Source of the DNA: Candidatus Acidiferrum typicum
Lineage (GTDB): Bacteria > Acidobacteriota > Terriglobia > Acidiferrales > UBA7541
Direction: 5' to 3'
DNA length: 53,897 nt
Assembly (NCBI GenBank): GCA_002478115.1
Contig: DLMH01000033.1
Location: 31,178-85,074 of the forward strand
Shown: positions 38,910 through 45,861 of the stretch, piece after piece
How the letters are laid out: every line of letters begins with the position of its first letter
Position numbering within the stretch: the stretch's first letter is position 1
Program-made: the position numbers and the translations under genes
The notes under the pieces: model-generated
What the model was told of the DNA's origin: nothing
The model's database searches: none
The model's input: only the letters and a program-made list of their open reading frames with translations

Positions 38910-40100
38910 TCAGTTTAACCGTCCGCCCGGCGTCGCCGCCGATGGCGAGTTGAGTCCAACTGAGTCCAAAACCCCGAACAAAATCCCGGCCACTCGCTCT
39001 ACCGCAATTTTCTGCGAGTCGGGAACGGCATGGGTGTACGTGTTGAAGGTGGTCTCCAGATCCGAGTGCCCCAGTAGCGCCTGGGCTGTCTTTGGAGATC
39101 CGCCGACCTCGCCGAGAAGCGTTGCATGCGCGTGTCGGAAGGAATGCCACGAGACTCGCGGCAATTCGATCCGATCGCACGCCGGCGCAAGTTCCCGGTT
39201 GTACAGATTTTTGGCGTTGAGCGGAGTGCCAGCCGGCGTCTGAAACACCAGCTCGTCAGGTTCGGTCGTTTTCGACCTGGCGCGCCGCGCTTCGAGTTCC
39301 GCGCGGAGAACAGAACTGATCGGGATGACCCGATTGCTGCTCTTCGTTTTTGGCGTTCCGAACTCACCGTCTGAATACGTCTCCGCAACTTGCATCGTGC
39401 CGCGAAGCAGATCGACGCGTTTCCAACGCAGAGCGAGGATCTCGCCGATCCGCAAGCCTGTCAGAATGGCCGTCAAAACCACGGCACGGCACGGCTCGGC
39501 CAGAGCCGCTAACAGCGTGCGCATTTCCATCGCCGAATAGAACCGCCGCTCTTTCTTCATGTCCGCTTCGCGAATGCGGACACCGTGAGCGGGATTTTTT
39601 TCCAGATAGCCGCGCTCGACCGCCTCCTGCAGCACCGTCGAGAATGTTGCCCGGACGCTGCGCAGAGTCGAAGTCGCGTGGCCTTGCACTTTCATTCTCG
39701 TTAGACACGCTTCAACCTGGGCGCGGCTGACGTCGCGAAGCGGCGACGCGCCGAGCCCGGGGAGGATGTGCTTATCGAGTTGAAAGCCGTAAATGCGCAT
39801 GCTGCTCTTTTTCAGCGCCAGCGCTGCGTTTGGTTTCCACTCCGCGCTCACAAATTCCGAGAGCGTCATGGTCGCCTTTGGCTGGCGCCGTTGCTGACTG
39901 GCCAGACCCACTCGTGGCTGGAGAATCGCGAGCGCTTGCTGCTTCTTCATGGTGCTGACGAATCCGATCGTTTCCGCGCGACGAATGCGGGCGATCGCTC
40001 CGTCCGGTTTCGCTACGTCCTCCCTCCAGCGAATCACGTAGCGTTTTCTTTTTCCCCCGCGAATTACCAAACTGCCGTCCTGGTACCGCGGTCGAGCCAT
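38910..40100 (-). CDS. int: Tyrosine-type phage integrase
   Basis: Joins and excises the element by site-specific recombination. The 396-residue protein has an N-terminal arm-binding part (ARPRYQDGSLVIRGGKRKRY), a SAM-like core-binding domain and the catalytic domain. Visible catalytic residues are the Arg in TGLRIGEILALRW, the Lys-bearing strand TPKTKSSNRVIPI, HSFRHAHAT (HxxR), LGHSDLETT and the Tyr in FNTYTHA. ATG 40100 is chosen because AAGGAG lies four bases upstream; the frame stays open 23 codons further. Its 3' end is 30 bases from tRNA-Lys, which identifies the attachment site. Confidence 0.95.
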   Translation of the reverse strand: MARPRYQDGSLVIRGGKRKRYVIRWREDVAKPDGAIARIRRAETIGFVSTMKKQQALAILQPRVGLASQQRRQPKATMTLSEFVSAEWKPNAALALKKSSMRIYGFQLDKHILPGLGASPLRDVSRAQVEACLTRMKVQGHATSTLRSVRATFSTVLQEAVERGYLEKNPAHGVRIREADMKKERRFYSAMEMRTLLAALAEPCRAVVLTAILTGLRIGEILALRWKRVDLLRGTMQVAETYSDGEFGTPKTKSSNRVIPISSVLRAELEARRARSKTTEPDELVFQTPAGTPLNAKNLYNRELAPACDRIELPRVSWHSFRHAHATLLGEVGGSPKTAQALLGHSDLETTFNTYTHAVPDSQKIAVERVAGILFGVLDSVGLNSPSAATPGGRLN

Positions 40101-40161
40101 CGTGCTCCTTTCCGTGGCTCGTCGGCCGTTTCCTGTGTCGGAAGAGAGTGTAACTCCAGCG

Positions 40162-40398
40162 TCAAGCATTCCCGCGCCCTCCGGACCGCTGACGCTCCAG
40201 CCAAGCCAGGACTTCGCCCTCCTCGAAGCGCCAATATTTTCCGAGGCGGAATCCAGGAATGCGATTCACGCCGCGCGACCTGGTTCTGTCATAGACCCAG
40301 GACACCGGTACCTGCAGCAACTCGGCAACTTCCTCGACGCTCAGGAGTGATCGCCGCGGTTGCGGAACGTGCGCGAGTTTTGCTGCGCTGAGCGTCAC
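40162..40398 (-). CDS. Excisionase-like HTH protein
   Basis: 78 residues with the pattern of small winged-helix DNA-binding proteins of the excisionase/AlpA (helix_turn_helix_17) type: LLSVEEVAELLQVPVSWVYD, then FRLGKYWRFEEGEVLAWLE. It lies 61 bases upstream of the integrase, so it is likely its recombination directionality factor or a regulator of int. Its GTG start overlaps the stop of the gene upstream (GTGA at 40395-40398), which implies coupled translation. Confidence 0.8.
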   Translation of the reverse strand: MTLSAAKLAHVPQPRRSLLSVEEVAELLQVPVSWVYDRTRSRGVNRIPGFRLGKYWRFEEGEVLAWLERQRSGGRGNA

Positions 40399-40568
40399 TG
40401 GACCCGTTTCTCCTCGTTTGCGCCTGCGAGCTCGGCGACTTGGCGAAACAGCCCCGTATTACCCCCAGGGCCGCGCGCAGGGGCCATTTCCCGAGGTTTT
40501 GATCCAGGGACGACCGGGAACGCGTCGAAATCGAGGTTTTCTTCCACAAGTGGAACCGAATTCGGCAT
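40395..40568 (-). CDS. Small phage protein, unknown
   Basis: 57 residues starting MPNSVPLVEENLDFDAFPVV. The ATG at 40568 has GGAGGG seven to eight bases upstream and the stop overlaps the start of the excisionase-like gene, which makes it a probable real gene despite no recognisable domain. It is acidic at the N terminus and Gly/Pro-rich in the middle. The longer open frame back to 40676 is not needed. Confidence 0.55.
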   Translation of the reverse strand: MPNSVPLVEENLDFDAFPVVPGSKPREMAPARGPGGNTGLFRQVAELAGANEEKRVQ

Positions 40569-40581
40569 TTCAGTCCCTCCG

Positions 40582-41058
40582 TCAGCGGCCTCGCAGCCGC
40601 TCGAGGAATCCCGGCCTCGGCTGCTCCGGTGCCTCCTGGCCATCCGGAGATGAGGCGCCGGCCTCCGGTCCGTCATCGATGACCAGTAGACTCTCCGCGT
40701 TGGAGCTAAGCGTTACTTGCGAACGATGCGCGTATTCCTCGTGCGCAAGCCGCATCTCTTGGCTCGTCGAGATCGTCAGCGTGCCATCGTAGGACGCACC
40801 AAGGAGTGTGCCGTGCCCGTGTTCGCACCAGATCGGCTTGCCCACCAATTGTTGCCCGCGACGCCCGATCGCGCGGCCTTCTGCGAGATGACGAACCTCC
40901 CCGAGGTGCTTCCAGAGTTCGGCGATGATGGCGCGTTGTCCGTCCGGATCGCCCGATTCCGTCCGCTTCACCACGTTCAGACCGGAATCGAACTCCAGCC
41001 GAATGCCGGCATTCTCGGCTCGTGCGATCAGTTCATTTGCTTTTTCGTTTCTGTCCAT
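40582..41058 (-). CDS. Phage protein, unknown
   Basis: 158 residues. ATG 41058 has AGGAGG with good spacing. The N-terminal 55 residues (NEKANELIARAENAGIRLEF followed by a charged helix) resemble the small TubC_N-like docking folds seen in phage accessory proteins; this is a weak suggestion. The middle contains a beta segment KPIWCEHGHGTLLGASYDGT; the end is Pro/Glu-rich and disordered. The gene runs with its neighbours in a tight minus-strand operon, overlapping the gene upstream by 26 bases. Confidence 0.6.
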   Translation of the reverse strand: MDRNEKANELIARAENAGIRLEFDSGLNVVKRTESGDPDGQRAIIAELWKHLGEVRHLAEGRAIGRRGQQLVGKPIWCEHGHGTLLGASYDGTLTISTSQEMRLAHEEYAHRSQVTLSSNAESLLVIDDGPEAGASSPDGQEAPEQPRPGFLERLRGR

Positions 41059-41353
41059 GTTTCCTCCTCGGGACAAGTTTTTTCGCGGATGCGTCGCGCG
41101 GACGTATTCGCTTAATCCTGGAAATCAGTCTGCGGGCCGCGCGCAGGTAGTCCGGTTTATTTTCCAGCGGGATGCCCGCGAGCTCCGTCACCGCCTCGAA
41201 GACGCTATCGAACATCTTGTCGCTAAGGTCGTCATCCGAACGGTCGAAGAGGGCGGCGACAGAACAGGTGGCATCGGCGCTTTCGTTGTGTTTTTTCGCC
41301 GCGGTCTGTAGCAGCCGCGCGAGCTCTTTCACGTCTATGGGGCTGCGTTTCAT
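41033..41353 (-). CDS. Phage protein, probably the 3' part of the split ParB-like gene
   Basis: 106 residues starting MKRSPIDVKELARLLQTAAK, helical and charged, with a very basic end. A GTG at 41368 would add five residues. No good Shine-Dalgarno precedes either start. If one base is removed from the six-G run at 41403-41408, the upstream ParB-like frame reads straight into this one (LTMLDPPALDAKRGRRRRVD, then GDEMKRSP). It is therefore likely the C-terminal part of one original gene of about 235 residues. Alternatively it is an independent small gene starting by reinitiation. Confidence 0.5.
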   Translation of the reverse strand: MKRSPIDVKELARLLQTAAKKHNESADATCSVAALFDRSDDDLSDKMFDSVFEAVTELAGIPLENKPDYLRAARRLISRIKRIRPRDASAKKLVPRRKHGQKRKSK

Positions 41354-41357
41354 CTCA

Positions 41358-41747
41358 TCACCGTCCACTCTCCGGCGCCGGCCTCGCTTGGCATCGAGTG
41401 CAGGGGGGATCCAGCATCGTCAGGACGAGATCCTCCTCTTTCTCCGAGAGAGAGACGTAGACGACCGGGATTTTTTTCTCGTTCCGTTTCTTCGCCAACG
41501 CGACCCGCAGGTGTCCATCGATGATCCGCCCTGTCTTTTTGTTCACGACGACCGGACTCACCCATCCGACTTCCTGCAGGAGTCTCTCGACCGCCGCCGC
41601 CTGATCTGGCGAATGGGTCCGCCAATTTTTCGGGTGCGCGAGGAGTTTCTCCGGATCCTCCATCCCATTCCCGACGATCCGACTCCGCAATCCCCCGACG
41701 ATCTTTTTCACGTCAACCCCCGGTGCCGTTTTTTCTGTTCTATCCAT
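41358..41747 (-). CDS. ParB-N-domain phage protein, frameshifted at its end
   Basis: 129 residues. PEKLLAHPKNWRTHSPDQ, then LLQEVGWVSPVVVNKKTGRI and IDGHLRVALAKKRNEKKIPV match the ParB/sulfiredoxin N-terminal fold found next to phage DNA-modification and packaging genes (motif IxGHxRxxAA). Family members normally continue after 'LxLDP'. Here the frame turns into PPCTRCQARPAPESGR and stops, directly after a run of six C (minus strand, 41408-41403), suggesting a one-base indel. ATG 41747 is supported by GGGAG nine bases upstream. The role is probably DNA binding or NTP-dependent regulation; not certain. Confidence 0.75.
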   Translation of the reverse strand: MDRTEKTAPGVDVKKIVGGLRSRIVGNGMEDPEKLLAHPKNWRTHSPDQAAAVERLLQEVGWVSPVVVNKKTGRIIDGHLRVALAKKRNEKKIPVVYVSLSEKEEDLVLTMLDPPCTRCQARPAPESGR

Positions 41748-41788
41748 CGTGGTTTCTCCCCTGCCGAAATGAGAGCGAGCGCGCCGGA

Positions 41789-42199
41789 TCACGCGCCACC
41801 GCATCCGACGGCCTCGAATCTGCTCGCGCTTTCTGCAATTTGGTAGTCGGACTGAACTGAGAACAGCCTTCCGCGAATGCCGACCAGAAAAGTGCCGCCC
41901 TGCTCCATTTCTTTTTCTTTCGTCGCGAATCCGCCGTCCTTCAGCACGGTTCGCACTTTGTCAATGAAAAAAGTCGCCATGTACTCGAATACGTCCTGCT
42001 TCTCGACGAACGGCGGAGGCGTGAGTCTGTAGCGAAGCAGCTGTCCCATCCGAAACGATGTCGTGAACCCGAAGACGAATTCGCCAAGCAAGAACACCTT
42101 CTCGTCCGCGCGAACTGTTAAGTCCAAGCCGCCAACGCCGGCACTGTCTCCTCCGATGCTGACGTCACTCCCATTCGTGAATCCAACGATGCAAGTCAT
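41789..42199 (-). CDS. Proteasome-like Ntn hydrolase of phage type
   Basis: 136 residues beginning MTCIVGFTNGSDVSIGGDSA, so a threonine is at position 2 as in HslV/proteasome-type N-terminal nucleophile hydrolases. GGTFLVGIRGRLFSVQSDYQ continues the alpha-beta-beta-alpha fold. Relatives in phages and plasmids are usually longer after 'VGCG'. Here the frame stops at VGCGGA, so the C-terminal strands may be lost or the family may vary. Removal of Met1 would expose Thr2 as nucleophile, but activity is unproven. Its ATG overlaps the upstream stop (ATGA at 42196-42199). Confidence 0.72.
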   Translation of the reverse strand: MTCIVGFTNGSDVSIGGDSAGVGGLDLTVRADEKVFLLGEFVFGFTTSFRMGQLLRYRLTPPPFVEKQDVFEYMATFFIDKVRTVLKDGGFATKEKEMEQGGTFLVGIRGRLFSVQSDYQIAESASRFEAVGCGGA

Positions 42200-42729
42200 T
42201 CGGACCGGGCCTCCTCGATCTGGTGATCGACAAGCGCCTCGATCTCCTCGCGCAGAAAATAGAGCGTGCCGTCAGCGTGCCGCGATTTGACTTTTCCTTC
42301 CTCGGCCATCCTTCCGAGCACCTCCTCTGGGACGTCCAACATGTCCATGGCTTCGTGCAGGTCCACTTCGTTTCCTCGGTTGCTCATGCCGTTTTTCTCC
42401 GTTCGCTCGCGATGGTGATGCCGCAATTGCCGGATGAGGCGAATCGCATGAGAGAGCCGATGGGGAAGCATCTCCAACCGGTAAAGATCACCGGCATATC
42501 GATTCGTGAACCTCAGAAGTCGGTCGGTGTGAACTGAACGAACGCGTTTCGTGTTGCTCCCCGTCAGCGTCACGCAAAGATCGGTCATGCCTGCCCCGCA
42601 CTGCCGACAAGGAACTTCTGCCCTGACGTAGTCCAACTCCGATTCTTCCAACTGAGCACGGAAGTTCTGAGAGAGCTTCGCCGCGATTTTTCGCGCGTAT
42701 CTGTCGCGATTCCACATTGCATCGCTCAT
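42196..42729 (-). CDS. Phage zinc-finger and HTH-like protein
   Basis: 177 residues. The first half has VPCRQCGAGMTDLCVTLTGS with a following HTDR. This CxxCGA..C..H pattern is seen in small zinc-binding proteins of actinophages and other phages. The last 64 residues (VDLHEAMDMLDVPEEVLGRM, then GTLYFLREEIEALVDHQI) look like a MerR/excisionase-type DNA-binding fold. An internal ATG at 42387 has its own GGAG ten bases upstream, so the second half may also be made separately. ATG 42729 follows GGAGG. The stop overlaps the start of the Ntn-hydrolase gene. Confidence 0.65.
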   Translation of the reverse strand: MSDAMWNRDRYARKIAAKLSQNFRAQLEESELDYVRAEVPCRQCGAGMTDLCVTLTGSNTKRVRSVHTDRLLRFTNRYAGDLYRLEMLPHRLSHAIRLIRQLRHHHRERTEKNGMSNRGNEVDLHEAMDMLDVPEEVLGRMAEEGKVKSRHADGTLYFLREEIEALVDHQIEEARSE

Positions 42730-42819
42730 CGGTTTGCCCTCCTGCCTTCCAAGGTCTCTTCGGACGCGGGCCGCCGCGCTTTCGCGCGTTGGCTGACGAC
42801 GTCTCCGGCGCCGCCGTTC

Positions 42820-43626
42820 CTATAGGGGGGTCTGCTTATAGCGCATCCTCACCTGTCCCTTTTCGATTTCATGCTTGTGTTGGTAGAACAGCCCCGGAAC
42901 CGTCACCCCGACGCCCTCGCATCTCTGAATCGTTCGCTCCATGATGTCGGTCCAGTTAGGATCTTCGCCCGCTTGAGACCAGTCCTCTGTCCAGATTTCC
43001 TGGAATGCTGGCGGTCCGAACGGTTCGTGTCCAAGAGCAAAAAATGCCTTGGTGATGGCGGTGGGAGCGGCGGCGGAAGCGGCGGCGGCACTCCTCCGCG
43101 GCCTCCGCTCTATTTCTACTTCTCCTTCTACTTCTCTCTCTACTTCTCCTTCTGTCGAGGTACTTTTGAGGGACATCGAGTGGGACATTCCAGCGGACAT
43201 TTGTGGGACATCTGGTGGGACGGCGGATGGGACATTCTCCGGGCGGCGCCGCCTTTCGCTGCGCTTCCGCTCGTATTCGGACTGGTAGTGCGCCCAGTTT
43301 GTGATGAAGAGCGTGTAGAGTCGCCGAGGCCCTTCGCCGGAGATTTCCATGGTGATCTTCCCCGTTCCCTCGAACAATTGAAGCGTGGCCTCGACGTCGA
43401 TTGGTTCAGCGAACAGTCCGCGGAATTTCGAGAGAGGATAGCCAATCCATTTTTCGCCGTCCTTCCCGGAGCACACGACTCCACCGAACCGCGACCGGCC
43501 GGCCATGGCCAACAAATCGACCCAGAAGGCGCGTTGCGCGTCGCTCATTTGATAACGCGTCGTTCCTTCCAGCCAGTCACCCACCCACAACTTGATCCAG
43601 GTCCTTCTCCCGTGGCTCGGTCTCAT
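42820..43626 (-). CDS. Phage replication-organiser-type protein
   Basis: 268 residues. The N-terminal region WIKLWVGDWLEGTTRYQMSD, continuing AQRAFWVDLLAMAG, matches the N-terminal winged-helix domain of phage replisome organisers and DUF1376-like proteins that bind the phage origin. A long charged, Ser/Glu/Arg-rich linker follows, then a C-terminal domain with ITKAFFALGHEPFGPPAFQE and a helix ending RMRYKQTPL. The role is inferred: opening the phage origin and loading helicase. The ATG at 43626 overlaps a tiny 19-codon frame upstream (43623-43682). No strong Shine-Dalgarno is visible, which would fit coupled translation. Confidence 0.75.
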   Translation of the reverse strand: MRPSHGRRTWIKLWVGDWLEGTTRYQMSDAQRAFWVDLLAMAGRSRFGGVVCSGKDGEKWIGYPLSKFRGLFAEPIDVEATLQLFEGTGKITMEISGEGPRRLYTLFITNWAHYQSEYERKRSERRRRPENVPSAVPPDVPQMSAGMSHSMSLKSTSTEGEVEREVEGEVEIERRPRRSAAAASAAAPTAITKAFFALGHEPFGPPAFQEIWTEDWSQAGEDPNWTDIMERTIQRCEGVGVTVPGLFYQHKHEIEKGQVRMRYKQTPL

Positions 43627-43682
43627 AGCACGACCAGATCTTCGGGGCGCGATTTTTTATTCGGTGCGGTGTTCTCGGTCAT
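43623..43682 (-). CDS. Possible 19-residue leader ORF
   Basis: MTENTAPNKKSRPEDLVVL, stop overlapping the ATG of the replication gene (ATGA). The Shine-Dalgarno is weak (TAGG). It is listed because the overlap matches the coupling style of this operon. Confidence 0.3.
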   Translation of the reverse strand: MTENTAPNKKSRPEDLVVL

Positions 43683-43707
43683 GGATTGGCCTACGCCCCG
43701 CGACTGC

Positions 43708-43941
43708 TCAGGCGTTCTTGCCGCCCCTCGCGAGAGTCGCAGCGCGTCGCTTTCCTTTTTCGCCTGTTTCATGCGCCGCGCCAGGCTTCACCAGGTTTTC
43801 GAGTTCGCTGACGGGGATGAGAATGCGGCGCCCGACGCGCGCCGCCTTGATCTTTCTCAGCCTGACCATTCGGCGGAGGGTGAAGTGAGAGATCCCCGTC
43901 ATTTCCTGTGCTTCCTGAAGACCTACGGCTAGTTTCGTCAT
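43708..43941 (-). CDS. MerR/excisionase-type DNA-binding protein
   Basis: 77 residues. LQEAQEMTGISHFTLRRMVR followed by KAARVGRRILIPVSELENLV is a standard helix_turn_helix_17 domain of excisionase-like regulators. ATG 43941 has AAAGGA nine bases upstream. It is the first gene of the minus-strand early operon and faces another HTH gene at 44073 across a 131-base divergent spacer. It is likely an early-gene regulator or a second directionality factor. Confidence 0.78.
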   Translation of the reverse strand: MTKLAVGLQEAQEMTGISHFTLRRMVRLRKIKAARVGRRILIPVSELENLVKPGAAHETGEKGKRRAATLARGGKNA

Positions 43942-44072
43942 CGCGGTTCCTTTCACCACTGCAGCCTAAGCCCGGCGAGTCGGCGATGAGCGTGACATTC
44001 GGCCGTCACCGCCGCAACTAGAGTTCTTCTCTGGTAGACATCGGCGTCCAGCGATTGCTATCGTGTGCCGCG
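43942..44072. promoter_or_regulatory. Divergent control region between two HTH genes
   Basis: 131 bases between oppositely transcribed regulators, so at least two promoters must be here. A small dyad AGAGTTCTTCTCT lies near 44022. No consensus -35/-10 pair stands out. Confidence 0.4.
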
Positions 44073-44297
44073 ATGAAAACCTACACGATGGCGCAGGCCG
44101 CGAACCGACTCGGCATCTCTCGGCAGACGCTGTATTCGTGGATTGAAGCCGGGCACGTCGCCGCACCAAAGCCAACCGCGGTAGGCGAGAAATTGTTTCG
44201 CCTATGGACAGCGGCCGACGTCGCGCGGGCTCGCAAATTTAAGGGCACGCTGAGGCCAGGCCCACGCGCAAGATCGAAGACGCCAGGGGCGAAGTGA
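44073..44297 (+). CDS. MerR-like HTH regulator
   Basis: 74 residues beginning MKTYTMAQAANRLGISRQTL, a clear MerR/excisionase-type recognition helix followed by a wing (KLFRLWTAADVARARKF) and a basic tail. ATG 44073 gives a typical N terminus but no Shine-Dalgarno is visible, so leaderless translation or an earlier start at 44055 is possible. It is the first gene of the plus-strand module that carries the second recombinase and the ClpP-like protease. Confidence 0.72.
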   Translation: MKTYTMAQAANRLGISRQTLYSWIEAGHVAAPKPTAVGEKLFRLWTAADVARARKFKGTLRPGPRARSKTPGAK

Positions 44298-44390
44298 AGG
44301 AAATATCGGCGCGATCCCTCACAGATGGCGCTCCGGGGGCTTTAATCCGGCGATGGCGCGAGCGCCCGGATTTGCGAAGGGGTGCGAGAA

Positions 44391-44564
44391 ATGCCCGCGT
44401 GCAGAATCGCGATCGTCAAGATGGGCGGAGGCTATCTCAAGGCAATTCTGCCGCGCCGCCACGAGACCGTCTTCGGCCGCGATGAAAGAGAACTCGCCGG
44501 CAGGCTGAAGCTTCTGGGAATCAGGGACCCGCTCGCGATCGCGGATAGGAGGAGAACGAGGTGA
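44391..44564 (+). CDS. Small protein upstream of second recombinase, unknown
   Basis: 57 residues, MPACRIAIVKMGGGYLKAIL onward, basic at the end. ATG 44391 follows GAAGGGG with correct spacing, and its stop overlaps the GTG start of the recombinase (GTGA at 44561-44564), which supports it as a real gene. No domain is recognised. Confidence 0.5.
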   Translation: MPACRIAIVKMGGGYLKAILPRRHETVFGRDERELAGRLKLLGIRDPLAIADRRRTR

Positions 44565-45523
44565 GCGCAAACATGGACCACACAAAGTTCGCGCGCGGCC
44601 GGAAGATCGCGACGGATGGCGCCGCGTTACGGACAAATCGCGCGCCCAAGGGCGCCAAGCGCGAGATGCGCTTTCGAGATCTCGTCGAGCCGGCGCTCGA
44701 AGCAAAACGACTGCGGGGAAATGAGCCGTCCTCGCTCGCGAGCGATCGGCGGCGGTTGCGGAGAGTTCTGCCGGTCCTCGGGCATGTGAAGGCCGGTGCG
44801 CTCACCGCGGGGAGAATCGAGCTCTTCCTGCAGTCTCTCGCGCGCGGGGATGCCTTGCACGATCCGGTCAAGGGTTCGACCGTCAATCGCTATCACAGTC
44901 TTTTGGGGTCGATTTTCCGTCATGCCTTGCGCCAGGGGCTCATCGCCGCGAATCCCCTGGCCGGCGGAAGCGTCGAGCGGTCGAAAGAATCGCCGGTTGT
45001 GCCGCGCTTTTTAACTGCGGAGGAACAGCGCCGGCTGTTGCGAGTGATTCGGCAAGAGTGTCCAAAAAAGGTGTTGGAGGTGGAGCTCGCGATCCTCTGT
45101 GGCGCGAGACGCGGGGAGCTGTGGAACGCCAAGTGGGAGGATTGGAAGGTTCGGGAGGGCGTTTTGCTGGTCCACGGAAAAACCGGGGATCGCTCAGTGC
45201 GGGTCAACCGGGCTGCGCGCCGCTGTCTCCTGCGGCTCCGCAAACGGGCTGCGCGGGACGCCATTTTCATTACGCCCGAAAGAAATGAGTCACCGCGCGA
45301 TTCGAGGCTTTGGTTCGAGAAGGCTGTGAAGAAAGCGGGCCTGGTGCCGGCGTTTAGGTACCACGATTTGCGCCACACGTACTGTTCGCGCCTGGTTGCC
45401 GCTGGAGTGCCACTCCTCGAAGTTCAACAGCTTGCGGGGCATCGTTCTTTCCAGACAACTTTGCGTTACGCGCACCTGAGTCCCGGCCACCTGAAGAGAG
45501 CGGTCGAGAAGGTGCAGTTTTAG
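44561..45523 (+). CDS. Second tyrosine recombinase
   Basis: 320 residues, complete. A SAM-like core-binding domain (RFRDLVEPALEAKRLRGNEP) is followed by the catalytic domain. Catalytic residues visible are the Arg in GARRGELWNAKW, the Lys in HGKTGDRSVRVN, HDLRHTYCSR (HxxR), LAGHRSFQTT and the Tyr in LRYAHL. GTG 44561 is preceded by AGGAGG with ideal spacing. It is shorter than the integrase at 38910, lacks the arm-binding N terminus and is only distantly similar. It may belong to a nested element or act on another site (inversion or resolution). A hairpin with AGGGGAT/ATCCCCT arms lies 18 bases after its stop. Confidence 0.92.
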   Translation: MSANMDHTKFARGRKIATDGAALRTNRAPKGAKREMRFRDLVEPALEAKRLRGNEPSSLASDRRRLRRVLPVLGHVKAGALTAGRIELFLQSLARGDALHDPVKGSTVNRYHSLLGSIFRHALRQGLIAANPLAGGSVERSKESPVVPRFLTAEEQRRLLRVIRQECPKKVLEVELAILCGARRGELWNAKWEDWKVREGVLLVHGKTGDRSVRVNRAARRCLLRLRKRAARDAIFITPERNESPRDSRLWFEKAVKKAGLVPAFRYHDLRHTYCSRLVAAGVPLLEVQQLAGHRSFQTTLRYAHLSPGHLKRAVEKVQF

Positions 45524-45541
45524 CGATTTTAGTCAGTTTTT

Positions 45542-45560
45542 AGGGGATTCCGTATCCCCT
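45542..45560 (+). terminator. Hairpin after the second recombinase
   Basis: AGGGGAT-TCCGT-ATCCCCT, seven perfect pairs, preceded by a T run rather than followed by one. It could be a terminator for opposite-strand transcription, a structured spacer or part of a recombination site. Confidence 0.35.
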
Positions 45561-45612
45561 CACGGCCTTGCGGCTTTTGGCTGCATTTCGACGAAACGCG
45601 GAAAGGACGAAA

Positions 45613-45861
45613 ATGAGGAAAAGCAAGAAACAGGAAACCATCGGACAGCGCATCCTGGCAGCGGTCCTTTCGTACCAGCTCGGCATCTCTTTCGAGCGCG
45701 CCATGAAGCTCTACGTCACGGGACGCGAAATCGCGCCGGAGTGGGAAGAGGCAGGTAAAGCGTTGCTGAAGAGTGCCGTCGAGTCTCCCTGCGTTCCGGA
45801 GAGCTTGCGGCGGCTGGGCCCGCAAATCGTGCCGCCAAAGGGCGGAGGCGAGTGTGCCTGA
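45613..45861 (+). CDS. Small protein coupled to the ClpP-like protease, unknown
   Basis: 82 residues, MRKSKKQETIGQRILAAVLS onward; helical, with a hydrophobic patch LAAVLSYQLGISFERAMKLY. ATG 45613 has GAAAGGA six bases upstream. Its last codons overlap the GTG start of the protease gene (45854), so the two are probably made together. No family recognised; it may be a partner or regulator of the protease. Confidence 0.62.
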   Translation: MRKSKKQETIGQRILAAVLSYQLGISFERAMKLYVTGREIAPEWEEAGKALLKSAVESPCVPESLRRLGPQIVPPKGGGECA

